This document shows positions 1 through 12,224 of a stretch of 64,000 bases of DNA, in pieces; position 1 is the first letter of the stretch; every line of letters begins with the position of its first letter. The stretch covers positions 77,001-141,000 of the forward strand of contig PUQB01000574.1 of NCBI GenBank assembly GCA_003024785.1, given 5' to 3'. The position numbers were made by a program, and so were the translations under genes. The notes below the pieces were generated by a model, which saw nothing but the letters and a program-made list of their open reading frames with translations, did not search any database and was not told the DNA's origin. The stretch is from Selaginella tamariscina (lineage: Eukaryota > Streptophyta > Lycopodiopsida > Selaginellales > Selaginellaceae).

Positions 1-855
1 CCGTGCCACCGAAGATAATTACCTGATTCAAGTGGTTTAGTATGTGTGTGCGCGTGTGTGTTGCACACATCTTTTACATATATGCATATTTATATCGACT
101 TCAAGTCTACTGCAGTATAGAATGTGTATGATTGTATGTACTATACACACACGCACACACACACACCTTGTTACCATCAACCACGGTAGCACTATGGCTC
201 TCACGTGGCGGAGGAGGGGTTCCTTTAACAGACGGGCACGACCAGACGTGAGTGTCAAGATCCAAGATATGAACATCATTAATCTTCTTTGAGCCATTCG
301 TGCCTCCGAATACGACCATTTTCCGCCCTTGTAACACTGCCGTGTGGCTGTCACGTGTACCAGGTTGCTGACCTGTACACGAGAGTACGCTCCATGTCAT
401 CTTTCTTAGGTCTAAGCTCATCACATCGCTGAAATGCACTCCACCTCGGCATCCCTATATGCACATACACATATCATACACCATTTCAGCAATGTGTGTG
501 TGTGTGAGAATTTGGGCCTACAACAAGTATATATGCACATACACCATTTCAACAATGTGTGCGTGTGCGAGAATTTGGGCCTACAACAAGTATATATGCA
601 CATACACATATCATACACCATTTCAACAATGTGTGTGTGTGTGTGAGAATTTGGGCCTACAACAAGTATATATGCACATACACATATTTTCAACAATGTG
701 TGTGTGTGTGAGAGAGAATTTACCCCAAAGATATACAGAGCATCTTGGGAGAAGCATGCAGAATGTCCCCATCTCTCAGGAGGATTTGAACCTTGCACCT
801 CCGGATATAACCAAGCTGCTCCCTTCATCACATTCTCCAGTTTAAGGTTAACCAT
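1..855 (-). CDS. Kelch-repeat (galactose-oxidase-like) protein, N-terminal half, gene runs off the window
   Basis: Three exons can be read on the minus strand: 855-724, 454-167 and 22-1 (cut by the window edge). All join in phase 0 at AG/GT borders. The start is the ATG at 855-853 (MVNLKLENV), just after a possible leader splice site ctgcag. The protein shows WLYPEV..NPPERWGHSACF, YIFGGCRGGVHFSDV, MVVFGGTNGSKKINDVH and GTPPPPRESHSATVV, then VIIFGGT at the edge: at least three Kelch blades with the GG doublets. This closely resembles the plant cytosolic Kelch proteins related to Arabidopsis At5g04420/At5g18590 (recalled from memory, not searched). These are beta-propeller scaffolds of poorly known partner. 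Both visible introns are rich in TG/CA microsatellite. The first also holds a minisatellite. No break is seen in the visible part. Confidence 0.88.
481..712. repeat. minisatellite, about 3.5 units of 63-75 bp, inside intron 1 of the Kelch gene
   Basis: Units start near 481, 544, 618 and 680. Each has ccatttcaacaatg, a short TG run, gagaatttgggcctacaac, then aagtatatatgcacatacac. Units differ in length through the TG run and an optional catatcatac insert. The array fills most of the 269-bp intron between exons 724 and 454. Units are close to identical, so the array is probably recent. Confidence 0.9.
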
Positions 856-2035
856 ACTGCAGTTTAACACTGAGATGTGGAGTTCTTCATTAAGAAAACT
901 CCAAGAAATGCAATTGAGAACAAGTTATAAACTTTCAATGAATGAAAATCATATAGAAAGACAGCAAAAGGGCAAAAGGGGATGTGAACAAAGAAGAAGA
1001 ATGTGAAAGGGTAAATATAAGGTCATAAGGTCACTTAGTATGAGAAGGAAAGGGCAACTAATAAAACAGCAGAGCAGCAGGGTGCCAGGGATTGGGTAGA
1101 GGGAATTTGTCAAAGAATTCACAAGCTGAGAAAACCGAAAGGGGAAGATCAACTCTCACTTTCAAATTCTTTTCTCTAATAAGGATTTATATTAATTTTT
1201 GCTAATCTATATTTAATCTTGATATCTTTGTTTTTAACGTATTCTTCTATTTAGCACCGAATGCTTTGGACTTCGAACCAGCACCGTCTTCAAGTCATTT
1301 AGACTTGACTTGCATTACCTTAATAAACACTTAATTACATATTAATCTTCTTTTTAAAGCATAATTAGTTACGTATATACTAAATAATATAAGCTTCTTA
1401 TAAGTGATAGTGATATTTTGTTTCCTTGTATATCTTACGTGTTGCTATAGTTTTAAAAACCAATAAAACGACGTTGAGATGTGAACAAACAACGCGTTGT
1501 TTTTTTTTATTTATTTATTTATTTATTATTTATATACGGAGACCAGATTTTCAAGAAATTTGAAAAATGAAGTGCCAAATCCAACATTTATGCTTCCCAA
1601 CACCCAGCACTATCTGCTGCTTAAATCCACACTTTGTTCCTTTACATCTTAATGTCAATATGTGTAACACACATCTCTAAACTTAATATATATATAAATA
1701 CATTAACATAATATTATTGTATTAGTTACACACTAATTAGAAAGTAAACGTTGCTTAACACCCAAGTAAAATTAGTAAAAGTTTGGTGTTTCATAAGTAG
1801 GAGACAAAGATGTGTATGTGTATATATAATATAGTATATGTATAAAGTAGACCCTTAGACTTTTATTTTTCAGTTAACATTCTTTCTCTTTTAGATAATG
1901 GTGGTGGGTGTATATACATATAAGGTGTATGTTGAAATGTCATTGTGGGGAGTATTTTATTGAGGAAATGCCTGTACATATATAAATTATATATATTTTT
2001 AGTTTGCCATCGGGTTTGCCACCCCGTGATATGTA
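856..2035. other. 5' flank of the Kelch gene and AT-rich spacer
   Basis: From 860 to 1160 the minus strand is pyrimidine-rich and could be a 5' leader of the Kelch gene: a ctgcag acceptor-like site at about 856 precedes the start codon. From 1160 to 2035 I see only AT-rich sequence with T-tracts and TA repeats. No coding signal and no recognised RNA gene. Confidence 0.5.
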
Positions 2036-2074
2036 TATATATATATATAATACTGAGCACATGCACATGCATAA

Positions 2075-2230
2075 AAAGTAGTGGATCTGATGTAGTAAGT
2101 AAGCTCTCGTAGTCCCACTAGTTTACCTTTTGGCAAACTCCCATTTAGCATTTCCTTGTGTTTGCGTATCTCAATCCAGGTCCAGTCGTGGGTATCACAT
2201 CTTAATCTTTCACCAAACATCTGAAGCATA
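2075..2230 (-). other. possible orphan exon of unknown protein
   Basis: A minus-strand open stretch of mixed, non-repetitive composition reads QMFGERLRCDTHDWTWIEI followed by RKHKEMLNGSLPK, then a GT (gtaaac) that could be a donor. The surroundings are AT-rich spacer, so the change in composition suggests a gene remnant. I do not recognise the peptide and see no partner exon. It may be chance. Confidence 0.25.
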
Positions 2231-4462
2231 TGTCGATGTTGTATTTAGTAAATTAATTAATACATAATTAACAATTAAGTATATTTAATATTGGTGTGTA
2301 AAGGAGTTTGAAATGCCATACCACCTAGAACATGCAATGCCAGCTTGAATACATGAGAGAGACAGCATACCGTGTTTATATCTTTCTATGTATGAAAATG
2401 ACGAGTTCCGTCATTTAACGTAATATCATTTAAATTAAATTATTTTAATTTATTATAATTTTATATATATGTATATGTTCTATTTCTTACAATGGACAAA
2501 CTGATATGACTCCGAATCCATGTAAGAAACGCAAACGCATCAATCAATCAATCAATCGGATTCTAGATGCAAACCGCTTTGGGAAACTACATAGTTTAAA
2601 TTATAATAAAATTTCACAATTGACTAATTACTTAAGTACTTTGAACGTTTATCTATATTTTTATTTAATTAAGTCTTAATACATTTAAATACTATTCTGT
2701 TAAGTTTTATCTCTCATATTTGGATTAGTATTTATCTATATTTAATTTAAATATTTGACTATAATGTACCTTAGAGAAGTTATTAGTTAGCTTTGTTAGC
2801 TAAGCTTTAGTATATATTACAGTACCTTAGAGAAAATTTTATCTATGTTTTCATTTAATTAAGTTATTACTTCATAAATATTTAGATTTAAATATATAAT
2901 AATAATAATAATGTTAAGTTAGTAAAAGTTTTGACTGGTTTGGAAAAATCTGCACTGACAGGGTGCTCGTGGGGGATGGATCGATGGGGATGGGACGTCT
3001 ACAGCGGCTATGGGAATCTGGGATTGACACAACGCATTGAACGAGGAAAAAAGAAAGAATACATAAACAAATACACACCAGGTCATACGTATAAAGTACG
3101 TATACACCATACGTGGGGCCACGACGGGATTAATGGGGACGTCAGAATCCCATTTTCTTCGTTTGGTGAGCTTTCCGTGGATCACTTTCATATAACATAG
3201 GGAATCACAAAAGGGATTTTTGTAGTGGTGGGTGGTGATCGCATATATATTTGTGTTAAACTGTTTGCTTGTGTCGTTTTGCATTACAAAGAATAGTTTA
3301 CTATATTATCAAAAGGTGCCTCTTTAAACCCTAAACCCAAGGTCTAACTAGGTTTGATATAGACATGCATAGCAAACAGTTTTTTTACCAAAATCTAGAA
3401 CATAAGCAATATATAGGTCTTACCTAGAGTACAACAAACGGTTTACCAAACTATCTAGGGTTGAACGTTGATTTAGGGTTTAACCTGAAAGTTGGTGGAC
3501 AATGTAAAGGGTAAAGGGTACAAACTGCAGGAAGTTGGTTGAAAGGTTGGACTCAAGGCCAGGTGTTAGAGAAAGTTGTACACATCACACGCAGACACAC
3601 ACGCGCGCGTGCATATACACACATATGTATGTTGGTTGAAGGGTTAGAGTCGATTCCATGTGTTTGAAAGATGTCAAAGTTATAAACTTACGCATCACGT
3701 ATGATCAGATAAGGTTGGAATTGCCTTGAATGCAGGATAAGGACAAGCACCAAACATATTGATATCATATCGATGTTACGTTGCTTGCTACTAACTAGCT
3801 AGACATAATGTGATATATACTGTCTTCTATTTGCAAACCTCGTGTCCCCACTATGTTCTGTGTGCTTAAGTTTAGTTAGACTAGAGATAGAGAGACAGAG
3901 GAGGGCCCTCGTTAAGTCCAGACGGTCTAAAGCACAAGTTTTATATGAAATATATAAAAATAATATGTAATATTTAATAATTTGTTGTAATTAATTATAT
4001 TACTACATGGTTTTCGATATCAACTTAAAGTGAAGGATACCATGCAATTGCCCCCAAGCCCTGGTGATTAAGTTGCTCTCATGTGTGCGTGTGTGTACGA
4101 AGTGACTAGCTTTTGTGTTTATAATAGTTTATAAACACATTAAAAGAACGCCAGGTTTTAAAGAAAAAATGGAAAACAGTTTTACAATATGAAATTCTGA
4201 AACCTTAGCGAACTATATCAAAATTATACAACATATATTATACACACCACATGTGTTCGTTGTGTGTTAAGGGGTGTGTACATGTATTTATTGCATCACA
4301 TGATGCTGGGGATTTGTGGATAGAACCTTTGTTTAACAAGACGGGATCTTATTAGAGGGCATGTCACGGTAGGAGCTCCTCTATTCCCATATAGTGTGAG
4401 GGACCTCTAGATGAAGGCTTCTATGCACTGCGTTTTGCAGTTATGTTAACATATACACAAAC

Positions 4463-4494
<32 letters not shown>

Positions 4495-4585
4495 AACATA
4501 CCCATACATGTGTACACACATACATGACTTTGTTTAGAGTTTACAGTTACAAGGTACAGCTAGAAGTTATAGTTTACATGTATAT

Positions 4586-4590
4586 CAATT

Positions 4591-4632
<42 letters not shown>
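4586..4632. repeat. compound microsatellite (TG)n(AG)n
   Basis: A TG run passes directly into an AG run. It has the same polarity as most compound dinucleotide tracts in the window (see findings). Confidence 0.95.
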
Positions 4633-5127
4633 CCGGGGGGAGGGAGGAGGGGGGAGGCATCATTAGTTTAAGTCTGTATATATAATTAATTCGGTGTAAG
4701 AGAGGAGAGAGTTTTATCATTAGTTTTATTATAAATATTTTATATTAATTGTAATTAAGTTTAAATAAAATTATGGTTGAAAAGACTTTGGATGGTTGAC
4801 ACAAAGACATTTTCTAAGGGTGAAAACGGAGGTTTCGAATGTATGCTACATATCGCAACAGGCAGATGCGTGTGTGTGTGTTAGGTGTGTATGATATAGA
4901 AATGATACACTTAAGTGTCTGTGTGTGTGTGAGAGAGAGAGGCAGGCTTCTGACGCGTTTGATTTCTATTATATGGACCCATATGTGTCTGTGTTTTATG
5001 TAGTCATGTATACGTTATACAGTAAATACATAACATATACATATTAGTTTATTATCCATGTATGTAGCATAGTAAATTGATACTGAACACACATGTACAT
5101 GTTTTACATATGCTATATGCATATGCG

Positions 5128-5175
<48 letters not shown>

Positions 5176-5210
5176 ACAACACACACCACACACACACAAC
5201 ACACACAACA
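5128..5210. repeat. compound microsatellite (CT)n(CA)n
   Basis: About 50 bp of CT repeat is followed by interrupted CA repeat and then TA repeat. It is the reverse-complement form of the tract at 4586. Confidence 0.95.
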
Positions 5211-6728
5211 TATATATATATATATTGTAAAATATTTGATTTGTTCTTAAGGAAATGACACGGTGGATGACTATGCCAATTACTACTCCATGTATATGTT
5301 TAATAGGGAGAGATTTATGATAAACTTCTTCAAGTGTTTTACCATTTATCTTCCAGAAAACCCCAATAAAACCCATCACAACTACAGATTCGACCATAAA
5401 TATTTTATTAACATAATAGTTTTTATTTTCCATTCTGATAAAATATTATTTTTTCATTATTACGATGGTGGATATAACAAGTTAGATTATTTGACTCAGT
5501 GGATGCAATTTTAAACGTTACTACAGAATCAATGATGTTTAAATTGAATTTTATACAACATTCACCAACATTCATTGTGTAAGGTATGTTAAACGTTAAA
5601 TATTGATTTACATTGGGCTTATCAGTTGTAAATGTATAAAAATAATTAATTTCTTAAGTTTTAGCACAATAATAAGAATTGTAAATTTAGATATAATTTT
5701 AAGTTTTTCAAGTATCATCGTTGTTTGCTTTAAAGTATTGAGCCCATGGTCATGATTTTGTGATTTGAATTCAAATTTAAAAATGTAATGTCTATTATCA
5801 ATATTATTCAAAATAATTTAATTAAATAATTGTCTATTAACCTTTTATTTATAATATATATTTTATAAATGTTGACATATCAAATTGTTTTATATTTAAT
5901 TTACTAATTAACAAATGGATTTGGAATAATACTGCAAGTTATTTGTAATTGCGATTATGTTACCGTTTATGATTGAGGACATTAAAGGTTAAATCACAAG
6001 TTTAATTCGGATGAATTGTAAATTTATAGAAGTGTACAATAAAGCACTGGATAGATAATTAAAAGTATGATTTTAAGTTTAAGAAAGTAAATTTTATTGG
6101 TATACTAAAAATAATTATGAATATGAACAATAAGAGATAAAAGGAATTGGAAATAATGATTATAATTTACTTATAATATGATATACCTTAGTAGTTAAGG
6201 ATCGAGGTATTTCATAGCCTTGCTTGGTGAGTTTAAAAATAATTTATTTAATATGATTAATTAGCTAGTAAATTTGAGGTTTATCTTGTATAAGTTTAAA
6301 TTTGCATACGATCGAAATAAAAAATATTGATTATTTAAATCACACTAATTATTTATGATAGACCATATTATTTATTATTAAACAGATCATTTTTAATGAA
6401 TTTCTATCTCATAATTACAAGATCACTTAATTTAATATTTCTGGAAAATAAATTAACTTTGATTAAATTGATGAAAAAAGTTATTATTTGAATCATTATT
6501 TTAATTATATTTATCTCATATCTTACAAAGTATAAATGTAACCGTACTCATTGCTATTACACATGTTGGCATAATTAGTTAATAATAATTTATTAATTAA
6601 TAAATTTTTAACTTAATTGTTATAATAAAGTTGTTGAGTTTATTCTTCCGTAATCTATTTATTATCTTTAATAATTAAATATATTTCTAATCTAGATCCT
6701 TAACACATTTATTATCTAACGGATATAT

Positions 6729-6934
6729 TGTAAGATACTGTATATTAGGTAACGTACCGTATATATGCATGTGTATTATAACACACATGCGTAAGTGACA
6801 CATGGGTGGTGATCTGGCCATGTGTCAGTGCCATGTGTCACATGTGTGCCATGTGGCAGGAGGCCTCCTGTATATAAGCAGGGTTTTTGTAAACTAATAT
6901 ATCAGACATTTCATTTAATAATACTGCTCTTTCA
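6729..6934 (+). repeat. 5' LTR of gypsy copy 1
   Basis: 206 bp, TG...CA ends, matched by 11453-11650. It holds a TATA-like motif TATATAAG (6871-6878) directly after a 14-bp perfect palindrome caggaggcctcctg (6857-6870), and several CATGTG/CACATG boxes upstream. Confidence 0.92.
6857..6878 (+). promoter_or_regulatory. palindrome plus TATA box in the LTR
   Basis: The 14-base palindrome caggaggcctcctg abuts TATATAAG. The preceding sequence is gccatgtggc here and gccacgtggc (a G-box core, CACGTG) in the other LTR copies. This is the expected place for the element's own promoter; activity is inference. Confidence 0.6.
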
Positions 6935-6987
6935 TTGGTGGAGAAGTTGGGTATTCCTTTCTTCCGCATTTTCTTTTTCTTGTTTCA

Positions 6988-7670
6988 ATGACAATGAACA
7001 TGGAGACGGCTTTTAAATTATTGCTACTTGCTATTGATGCACAAACTAAGTTGTTGGAGCGCTTCGTTGAGGGTCCGTCCTCCTCTTCCCCGTCTGAGCC
7101 TCATGCCGGGGGATCTGCTTCTAGTACTCCTTCATCTTTCACAGGCCACAAATCCGAGGGTTCGACCTCGATTTTTTGTGGTGATCCGGGAGATGATGTA
7201 TACCACTGGTTTGATCATTCCAAGTCATTGTTCGTTACCATGGTTGGGATGAGGCCCGTGCTCTCAGAGAATTCCCTACATGTTTGGAAGGCCCTGCGCT
7301 CAAGTGGTATAATGGATTGGCTGCGGAGATTCAAGCCAATAGTAATCGGTTAACGGAATGTCTCAAACGTACGTTTTGGCAAAGTTGAGGATTCAGATGA
7401 TGCTTTCCAACAACTGCATGCGATACGACAACATCCTGGTGAGTCTGTTATGCGGTTCAGTATTAGGTTCGGGGATTTAGTTCGGCGTGCATATCCTAAC
7501 ATGCCTGAGCCTATTAAGCTCGGTATGTTATGGCCAACTATGCGACCCGAACTTGTTCGATTCGTTCGGGCTCTTCGTCCTACCACATTGGAGGAAGCTT
7601 TTGCACTAGCTCAACGTTTTGAGTTGGTGCCTGGTGAGGGCCGTGTTCCCCTTGGGTTACCTGCTCCTCT
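6988..7670 (+). pseudogene. gag-like region of gypsy copy 1 (fossil)
   Basis: Starts MTMNMETAFKLLLLAID. The middle and C-terminal part has the look of the plant retrotransposon gag capsid domain: FCGDPGDDVYHWFD early, and further on SVMRFSIRFGDLVRRAYP and FVRALRPTTLEEAFALAQ. No CCHC zinc knuckle was recognised further on. Broken; treated as a fossil. Confidence 0.75.
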
Positions 7671-8129
7671 TGTTCAGCGTGCTGATCCAATGGAGGTTGA
7701 TGCTGCTGCATATGTGCCCGCACGCAAGCCTTTCGTGGTCGACCTCGGGGCCCACCCCGTGGACCACCTCCACGAAATCGTCCTGCACCTGCTCCAGTCC
7801 TGCCCGTGGTGGTCAAAATCCACGGATTCGTGACAGGAGGAATCGGAACAATGCAGGTCGACCCAATCAAGTTCATTGTTGGGCCTGTTGGGCCTGGACA
7901 TACTTGGCGGGCATGCGATGTGTATCCTGATTGGCGTCCACCACATCCAGGCTGGCGACCATATGTTCCGGATGGTGTGCCTGTGGCGGCCATTATGTCT
8001 GATGATGAGCTTCCAGATGATGAGCCTCTCTTGCAGTGGATCTGTTGCGGAAAACCAGTAATCGTACGGGCGACGGAGGGATCCCGTGCGATGGAGACTT
8101 CACCTCCATTTTTTTCCGCTATGCATATC

Positions 8130-8260
8130 AAGGGTTTGCAAGTTCCACCAGATCATCCAGTTTTCACATTTTCTGCACGAGTGAATGATCTTTCAGTCAC
8201 AGTGCTTGTGGATACAGGATCCAGTATGTCTTCCATAACTCTTCTCTAGCGCATCGGTGC
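8130..8260 (+). pseudogene. aspartic protease region of gypsy copy 1 (fossil)
   Basis: FTFSARVNDLSVTVLVDTGS contains the D-T-G catalytic motif of retroviral-type aspartic proteases, placed between gag and reverse transcriptase as in Ty3/gypsy elements. Confidence 0.75.
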
Positions 8261-8729
8261 TCATTACCCTTAAGACGTGCAGATAAGGTCTTGCACATTT
8301 TATATGGTAATGGGCAGTCTCGTGCAGTATCACAGTACACCACTTCGACTACGCTGGTTATGGGTGCCAACTGTAAGTTTCCCTCTGGGTCTCTTAGGGT
8401 TGTCCCTTCCCAGGTCTTTGACATCATTCTGGGATGTGATTGGTTAAAGCAGTCGAAAGGTACATGTGATTTTTCACTCTCTCCTCCTGTATTACGCTTG
8501 GAGTCTGTGTCTTTGCAGTCTGTTCCTTTACGTCCAGAGAAGTTTGTTGCTGTTTGTATCACGCATACAGCTCCTTTGATTCCGGTCTTGGGATGGTGTT
8601 CATCTCAACAGGTTCAAATGCCGGATCCGTCACCTGAGTGTCGAGCACACTGCATCGAACAACTTAAGCAGTATGCAAGTTTGTTCAAATTTGATCTGTC
8701 CCAAGGTGCACGTGTGAAGACTCGACACT

Positions 8730-9410
8730 GTATACCCACCGGCAATGCAAAGCCTTTCAAAGTCCCGGTTCGACGCAGGTCACCAAAGGAGTTATCAGCC
8801 ATGCGAACAGCTGTTACTGATATGATTGGTAAACGAGTGTGTCGTCCGTCACGGAGTCCATGGGCATGTGAACCTCATTTGGTTCCCAAGCCTGATGGAT
8901 CTCTCCGATTTTGTGTGGATTACCGACCTCTTAACGATGTTACCATCAAAGATGTCTATCCACTTCCGAACTCTGCCGATCTATTAGATCGTTTGGGTCA
9001 GAGTCGATGGTTTACTAAGTTGGATTTGGCATCAGGATATTGGCAGGTTCCTATGGCTGAGGAGGATATTCCAAAAACGGCCTTCCGGACACCATTTGGT
9101 CTTTACGAGTTTTTGGTCATGCCTTTTGGATTGACTTCAGCTCCTGCCACCTTTCAACGCATGATGGATGAGCTTCTTTCCGATATGCCTGATATCACTG
9201 CCGATTTTATCGACGATGTGCTCATTCATGGGTCTGGTTCTTGGGAGGATCACATTCGTGATGTACGGCGCGTTCTTGATCGATTTCGAGAAGTTGGCCT
9301 GAAGTTGAAACTTGAAAAGTGTGTGTTTGGTTCGACCGACACCACTTACTTGGGTTACCGTATATCTCGAGAGGGTTTACAGGTGGATCCAATGAAGTTG
9401 CGAGCTGTTC
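8730..9410 (+). pseudogene. reverse transcriptase domain of gypsy copy 1 (fossil)
   Basis: Classic Ty3/gypsy RT blocks appear in order: KPDGSLRFCVDYRPLND, RWFTKLDLASGYWQVPM, KTAFRTPFGLYEFLVMPFGL, SAPATFQRMMDELL and FIDDVLIHG. The F-I-D-D block carries the paired catalytic aspartates. Downstream KLKLEKCVFG and TTYLGYRIS complete the domain. Confidence 0.95.
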
Positions 9411-9559
9411 GAGAGTTCCTCGTCCCCGTACAGTACAGGAAGTCCAGCGTTTCTTGGGCACGGTGCAGTACTTGGGTCGATTCATCGATCATCTCACTGA
9501 TCGAACTGCCCCTCTTCGGGAGTTAGTTCATCCACAGGTATCTTTCAGGTGGACTCGCA

Positions 9560-10035
9560 GGTGTCAGCAGGCATTTGACCAGTTAAAAGAGTTCCTGACA
9601 ACTCCACCATTGCTTCAATACCCAGATTTTACTCGTCCGTTCATTTTACGAGTAGATGCCTCAGATGTTGGTATTGGTGGTGTATTGATGCAAACTGATG
9701 CTGTGGATTCTTCAATTCGACACCCGGTGGCTTACATTAGTCGAGTACTCACGCCGGCTGAGCGGAATTATTCCACTACTGAAAAAGAATGCCTTGCTGC
9801 TGTTTGGGGTTTTGAACGACTTCATGCCTACTTACATGGGAGTGAAACACTTTTGGAGTGTGATCATGCTGCTGTCACTTCCTTATTAAAACGGAAGAAT
9901 TTAGTGGGTCGCGTAGCCAGATGGGCATTACGTCTCCAGGTATATAACTTTAAGGTGGTGCACAGGCCTGGGCGAACAATGGTGGATGCGGATGCACTTT
10001 CTCGAGCACCCCTCTCCGATTCCACTTTGCCTGCT
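9560..10035 (+). pseudogene. RNase H domain of gypsy copy 1 (fossil)
   Basis: PFILRVDASDVGIGGVLMQ opens the RNase H fold. YSTTEKECLAAVWGFERLH, FLLEC-like DH and GRTMVDADALSRAP close it. This is typical of the tether and RNase H of Ty3/gypsy pol. Confidence 0.92.
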
Positions 10036-10309
10036 CATGCAGTAGCTGCAGTTCGGTTTGATACAAGCCCCTCAGGTATTCGATGCCGACTTACCATCCT
10101 TGGAACAGTGGCAGGATGCTCAAAAACATGAACCATGGACGAGGCAATTACGCGATGCGTTTGCAAATCCGTCTTCCGAACCTCGGTTTCGACAATATCA
10201 TGCTCAGTTTCGACTTCAGGATGGTTTATTGTATTTTATTGGGACAAATCCAGAGGACAGATGGCGTTTGGCTGTACCCTCTACATATGTTCCACACCTT
10301 CTTCGAGCA

Positions 10310-11170
10310 TATCATGATTCACCTATTGTTGGAGGTCATCTTGGTCACCAACGAGTGTTGGAGAAGCTGCGCCGATCATTTTATTGGCCAGCATGCGTGG
10401 TGATGTGATCAGGTATATTCAAAGTTGTCCCACTTGTCAAACTCGGAATTCCTTTACGACTCGGGCCATGGGGATGTTGGAACCATCAATGTCTCTCGCC
10501 CTTTTGAGTTAATTGCAGTGGATTTAATGGGACCTTTTCCACGTTCTTCTCAAGGTAACCAGTACATCATTGTTGTATATCCGATTATTTAACTCGATGG
10601 GTGGAGGTTGGTGCTCTTCCGGATGCAACTGCCATGTCAACAGCTTTGTTTCTGTTCGATAATGTGGTTTTGCAGCATTCTTGTCCAGAGCGGATGTTAT
10701 CAGACAATGGCCCCGCTTTCATTGCAGAGGTATTCCGAGTGTTGTGTGAGAGGTTAGGGGTAAAACATTCATTTGCCTCTCCGTATCATCCACAAACTGA
10801 TGGTTTGGTGGAGCGATTGAATCGGACCTTCAAGGGTATGATCTCGAAGTATGTGAACTTCAATCACACGGACTGGGATTGGTATTTGCGATGTTTGAGA
10901 TTTGCTTATGTAACAGGCATTCAGAGTTCGATTGGTATCTCTCCATTCAAGGCATTGTATGGATATGATCCTAAGTTGCCTAGTGAATTGGGGTTATCAT
11001 CGAATCTGCCACGTGCCGAGGATGCAAAGATGTGGGCTCGACATTTGGATGCTGTTTTGCCTCTTCTGCGTGCAGAGTCTGCTGAACATCTTGGTCGAGC
11101 TCAAATGCGGCAGCAATCTTCTTACAATGCACGACATCAAATTCCACCAGATTTTGCTGACGGTGACTTA
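10310..11170 (+). pseudogene. integrase of gypsy copy 1 (fossil)
   Basis: GGHLGHQRVLEKLRRSFYWP and CPTCQT give the HHCC zinc module. LSDNGPAFIAEVF and YHPQTDGLVERLNRTFKGM give the catalytic core D,D,E pattern. The C-terminal LGPYRVLRKVGPQVYQV resembles the GPY/F module of plant gypsy integrases. I could not confirm a chromodomain. Confidence 0.92.
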
Positions 11171-11452
11171 GTCCTGGTACGTTTTCCCAAGCTGACTGCA
11201 CCTGGGCTTGCAACTGGTTTATTACATAAGTGGCTTGGTCCCTACCGAGTACTCCGAAAGGTTGGTCCTCAGGTATATCAAGTACAGTTGGTGGGATCTC
11301 ATGAGGTTGAGATAGTTCACGTGGTTCGAATGAAACGGTTTGTCGTTCGAGACTCGTTGAGTACATTTGGTCATACCTTAGATGGCCCAGCTCACACGGA
11401 TCCAGGACCATCAGATCCATCACCATCTACACAGCCGCAGAGGGGAGGATAG

Positions 11453-11650
11453 TGTAAGATACTGTATATTAGGTAACGTACCATATACGCATGTGTATAT
11501 ACACACATGCATAGTGACACATGGGTGGTCTGGCCCCCATGTGTCAGTGCCATGTCGCATGTGTGCCACGTGGCAGGAGGCCTCCTGTATATAAGCAGGG
11601 TTTTTATAAACTAATATATCAGACATTTATTTAATATATCTGCTCTTTCA
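11453..11650 (+). repeat. 3' LTR of gypsy copy 1
   Basis: 198 bp, same ends as the 5' LTR, preceded by the polypurine-like run ending at 11452. It differs from the 5' LTR by a modest number of substitutions and small indels. Confidence 0.92.
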
Positions 11651-12220
11651 ATATGAGATTAAATATTATATGAGTGGCGTATTCTCCGTGTGGCTGCTTA
11701 ATATATGGATATACTTAATAATATTCTAATGGTTTATAAAAACTTAGTAAATGTTTTTTTAGGTTCGAGGATATCCTGATTATTGGTGAACAGTATGGGA
11801 TTGGCAAAACCAGACATTATCTTACATGCAAAAGCCTTCTCACAGGAAGTGTTTAATGTTCTACATGTTAAACCTATGCTTAATTCATATGTAGTGTGTA
11901 TGTGATAATTTAAGGTTTTTTTTCTCAAGTTATTACGTGTACTTAATTCACTCTTTATTTCTTAAGTTGCTATGTGTACAACTCTCTCTTTCGAGTCACT
12001 ATGTGTATTTAATAACTTAATTCTTTTTTTCACACACAGGTTTATTATTTACTTAGTAACCTTTAATAACCTTTGTTGAATAACCTTTTTAACCAAACAA
12101 CTTAGTATATAAAATATTATCCAGGCATATGCGAAATGATACCAGAATCTCGGTATATACCTATTGCTCCACGTCTATATAGGCGTTTTTAGGGTTGTAA
12201 AGGATCAATAGGGTTCGAAG
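11651..12220. other. AT-rich spacer
   Basis: No coding signal, repeat or RNA gene recognised. It separates the gypsy element from the unknown locus that follows. Confidence 0.5.
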
Positions 12221-12224
12221 AGCA

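Larger units (their letters stand above)
2240..6728. other. long AT-rich intergenic spacer with microsatellites
   Basis: Contents seen: a less AT-rich patch at 2930-3200 open on both strands but with no recognised protein; short telomere-like motifs (aaaccctaaaccc near 3330); a (TG)n run at 4466-4494; compound (TG)n(AG)n at 4586-4632; compound (CT)n(CA)n with TA at 5128-5226; and a weakly coding-like patch at 5240-5510 without family resemblance. The rest, to 6728, is A/T sequence with no feature. Confidence 0.6.
6729..11650 (+). mobile_element. Ty3/gypsy LTR retrotransposon, copy 1 (fossil)
   Basis: Two LTRs (6729-6934 and 11453-11650) start TGTAAGATAC and end CTCTTTCA. Between them, in order, are a gag-like region, a protease with DTGSS, a reverse transcriptase with FIDDVL, RNase H and an integrase. 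Protease-RT-RNaseH-integrase order defines the Ty3/gypsy (Metaviridae) lineage. The base run agaggggaggatag just before the 3' LTR is the likely polypurine tract. TGG at 6936, next to the 5' LTR, is the likely primer site start, but I cannot name the tRNA. The sequence atat flanks both ends and could be part of a target duplication. The element is broken, with roughly half a dozen interruptions. High similarity to the copy at 36.6 kb points to a young age. Confidence 0.95.

Noticed and set aside
481-712. CRISPR-like regular repeat
   Set aside because: Repeats are contiguous without unique spacers and lie in an intron of a plant-type gene; it is a minisatellite.
2919-3284. Overlapping open frames on both strands in a GC-richer patch
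   Set aside because: Peptides resemble no family, and length is within chance for such composition.
3325-3345. Interstitial telomere repeat (aaaccctaaaccc)
   Set aside because: Fewer than two full units here and near 63.23 kb; too short to be meaningful.
5263-5514. Open frames on both strands at 5.1-5.5 kb
   Set aside because: AT-driven composition, no recognised motif, no matching splice sites or relatives in the window.
6725-6728. atat as a firm target-site duplication of the gypsy copies
   Set aside because: Same four bases flank both copies in AT-rich DNA and the fifth base does not match, so it cannot be told from chance.
8197-8562. Minus-strand open frames inside both gypsy copies (also 7580-8131, 9222-9485, 10980-11426, 37270-37533)
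   Set aside because: They are antisense shadows of strongly conserved pol and gag coding sequence.
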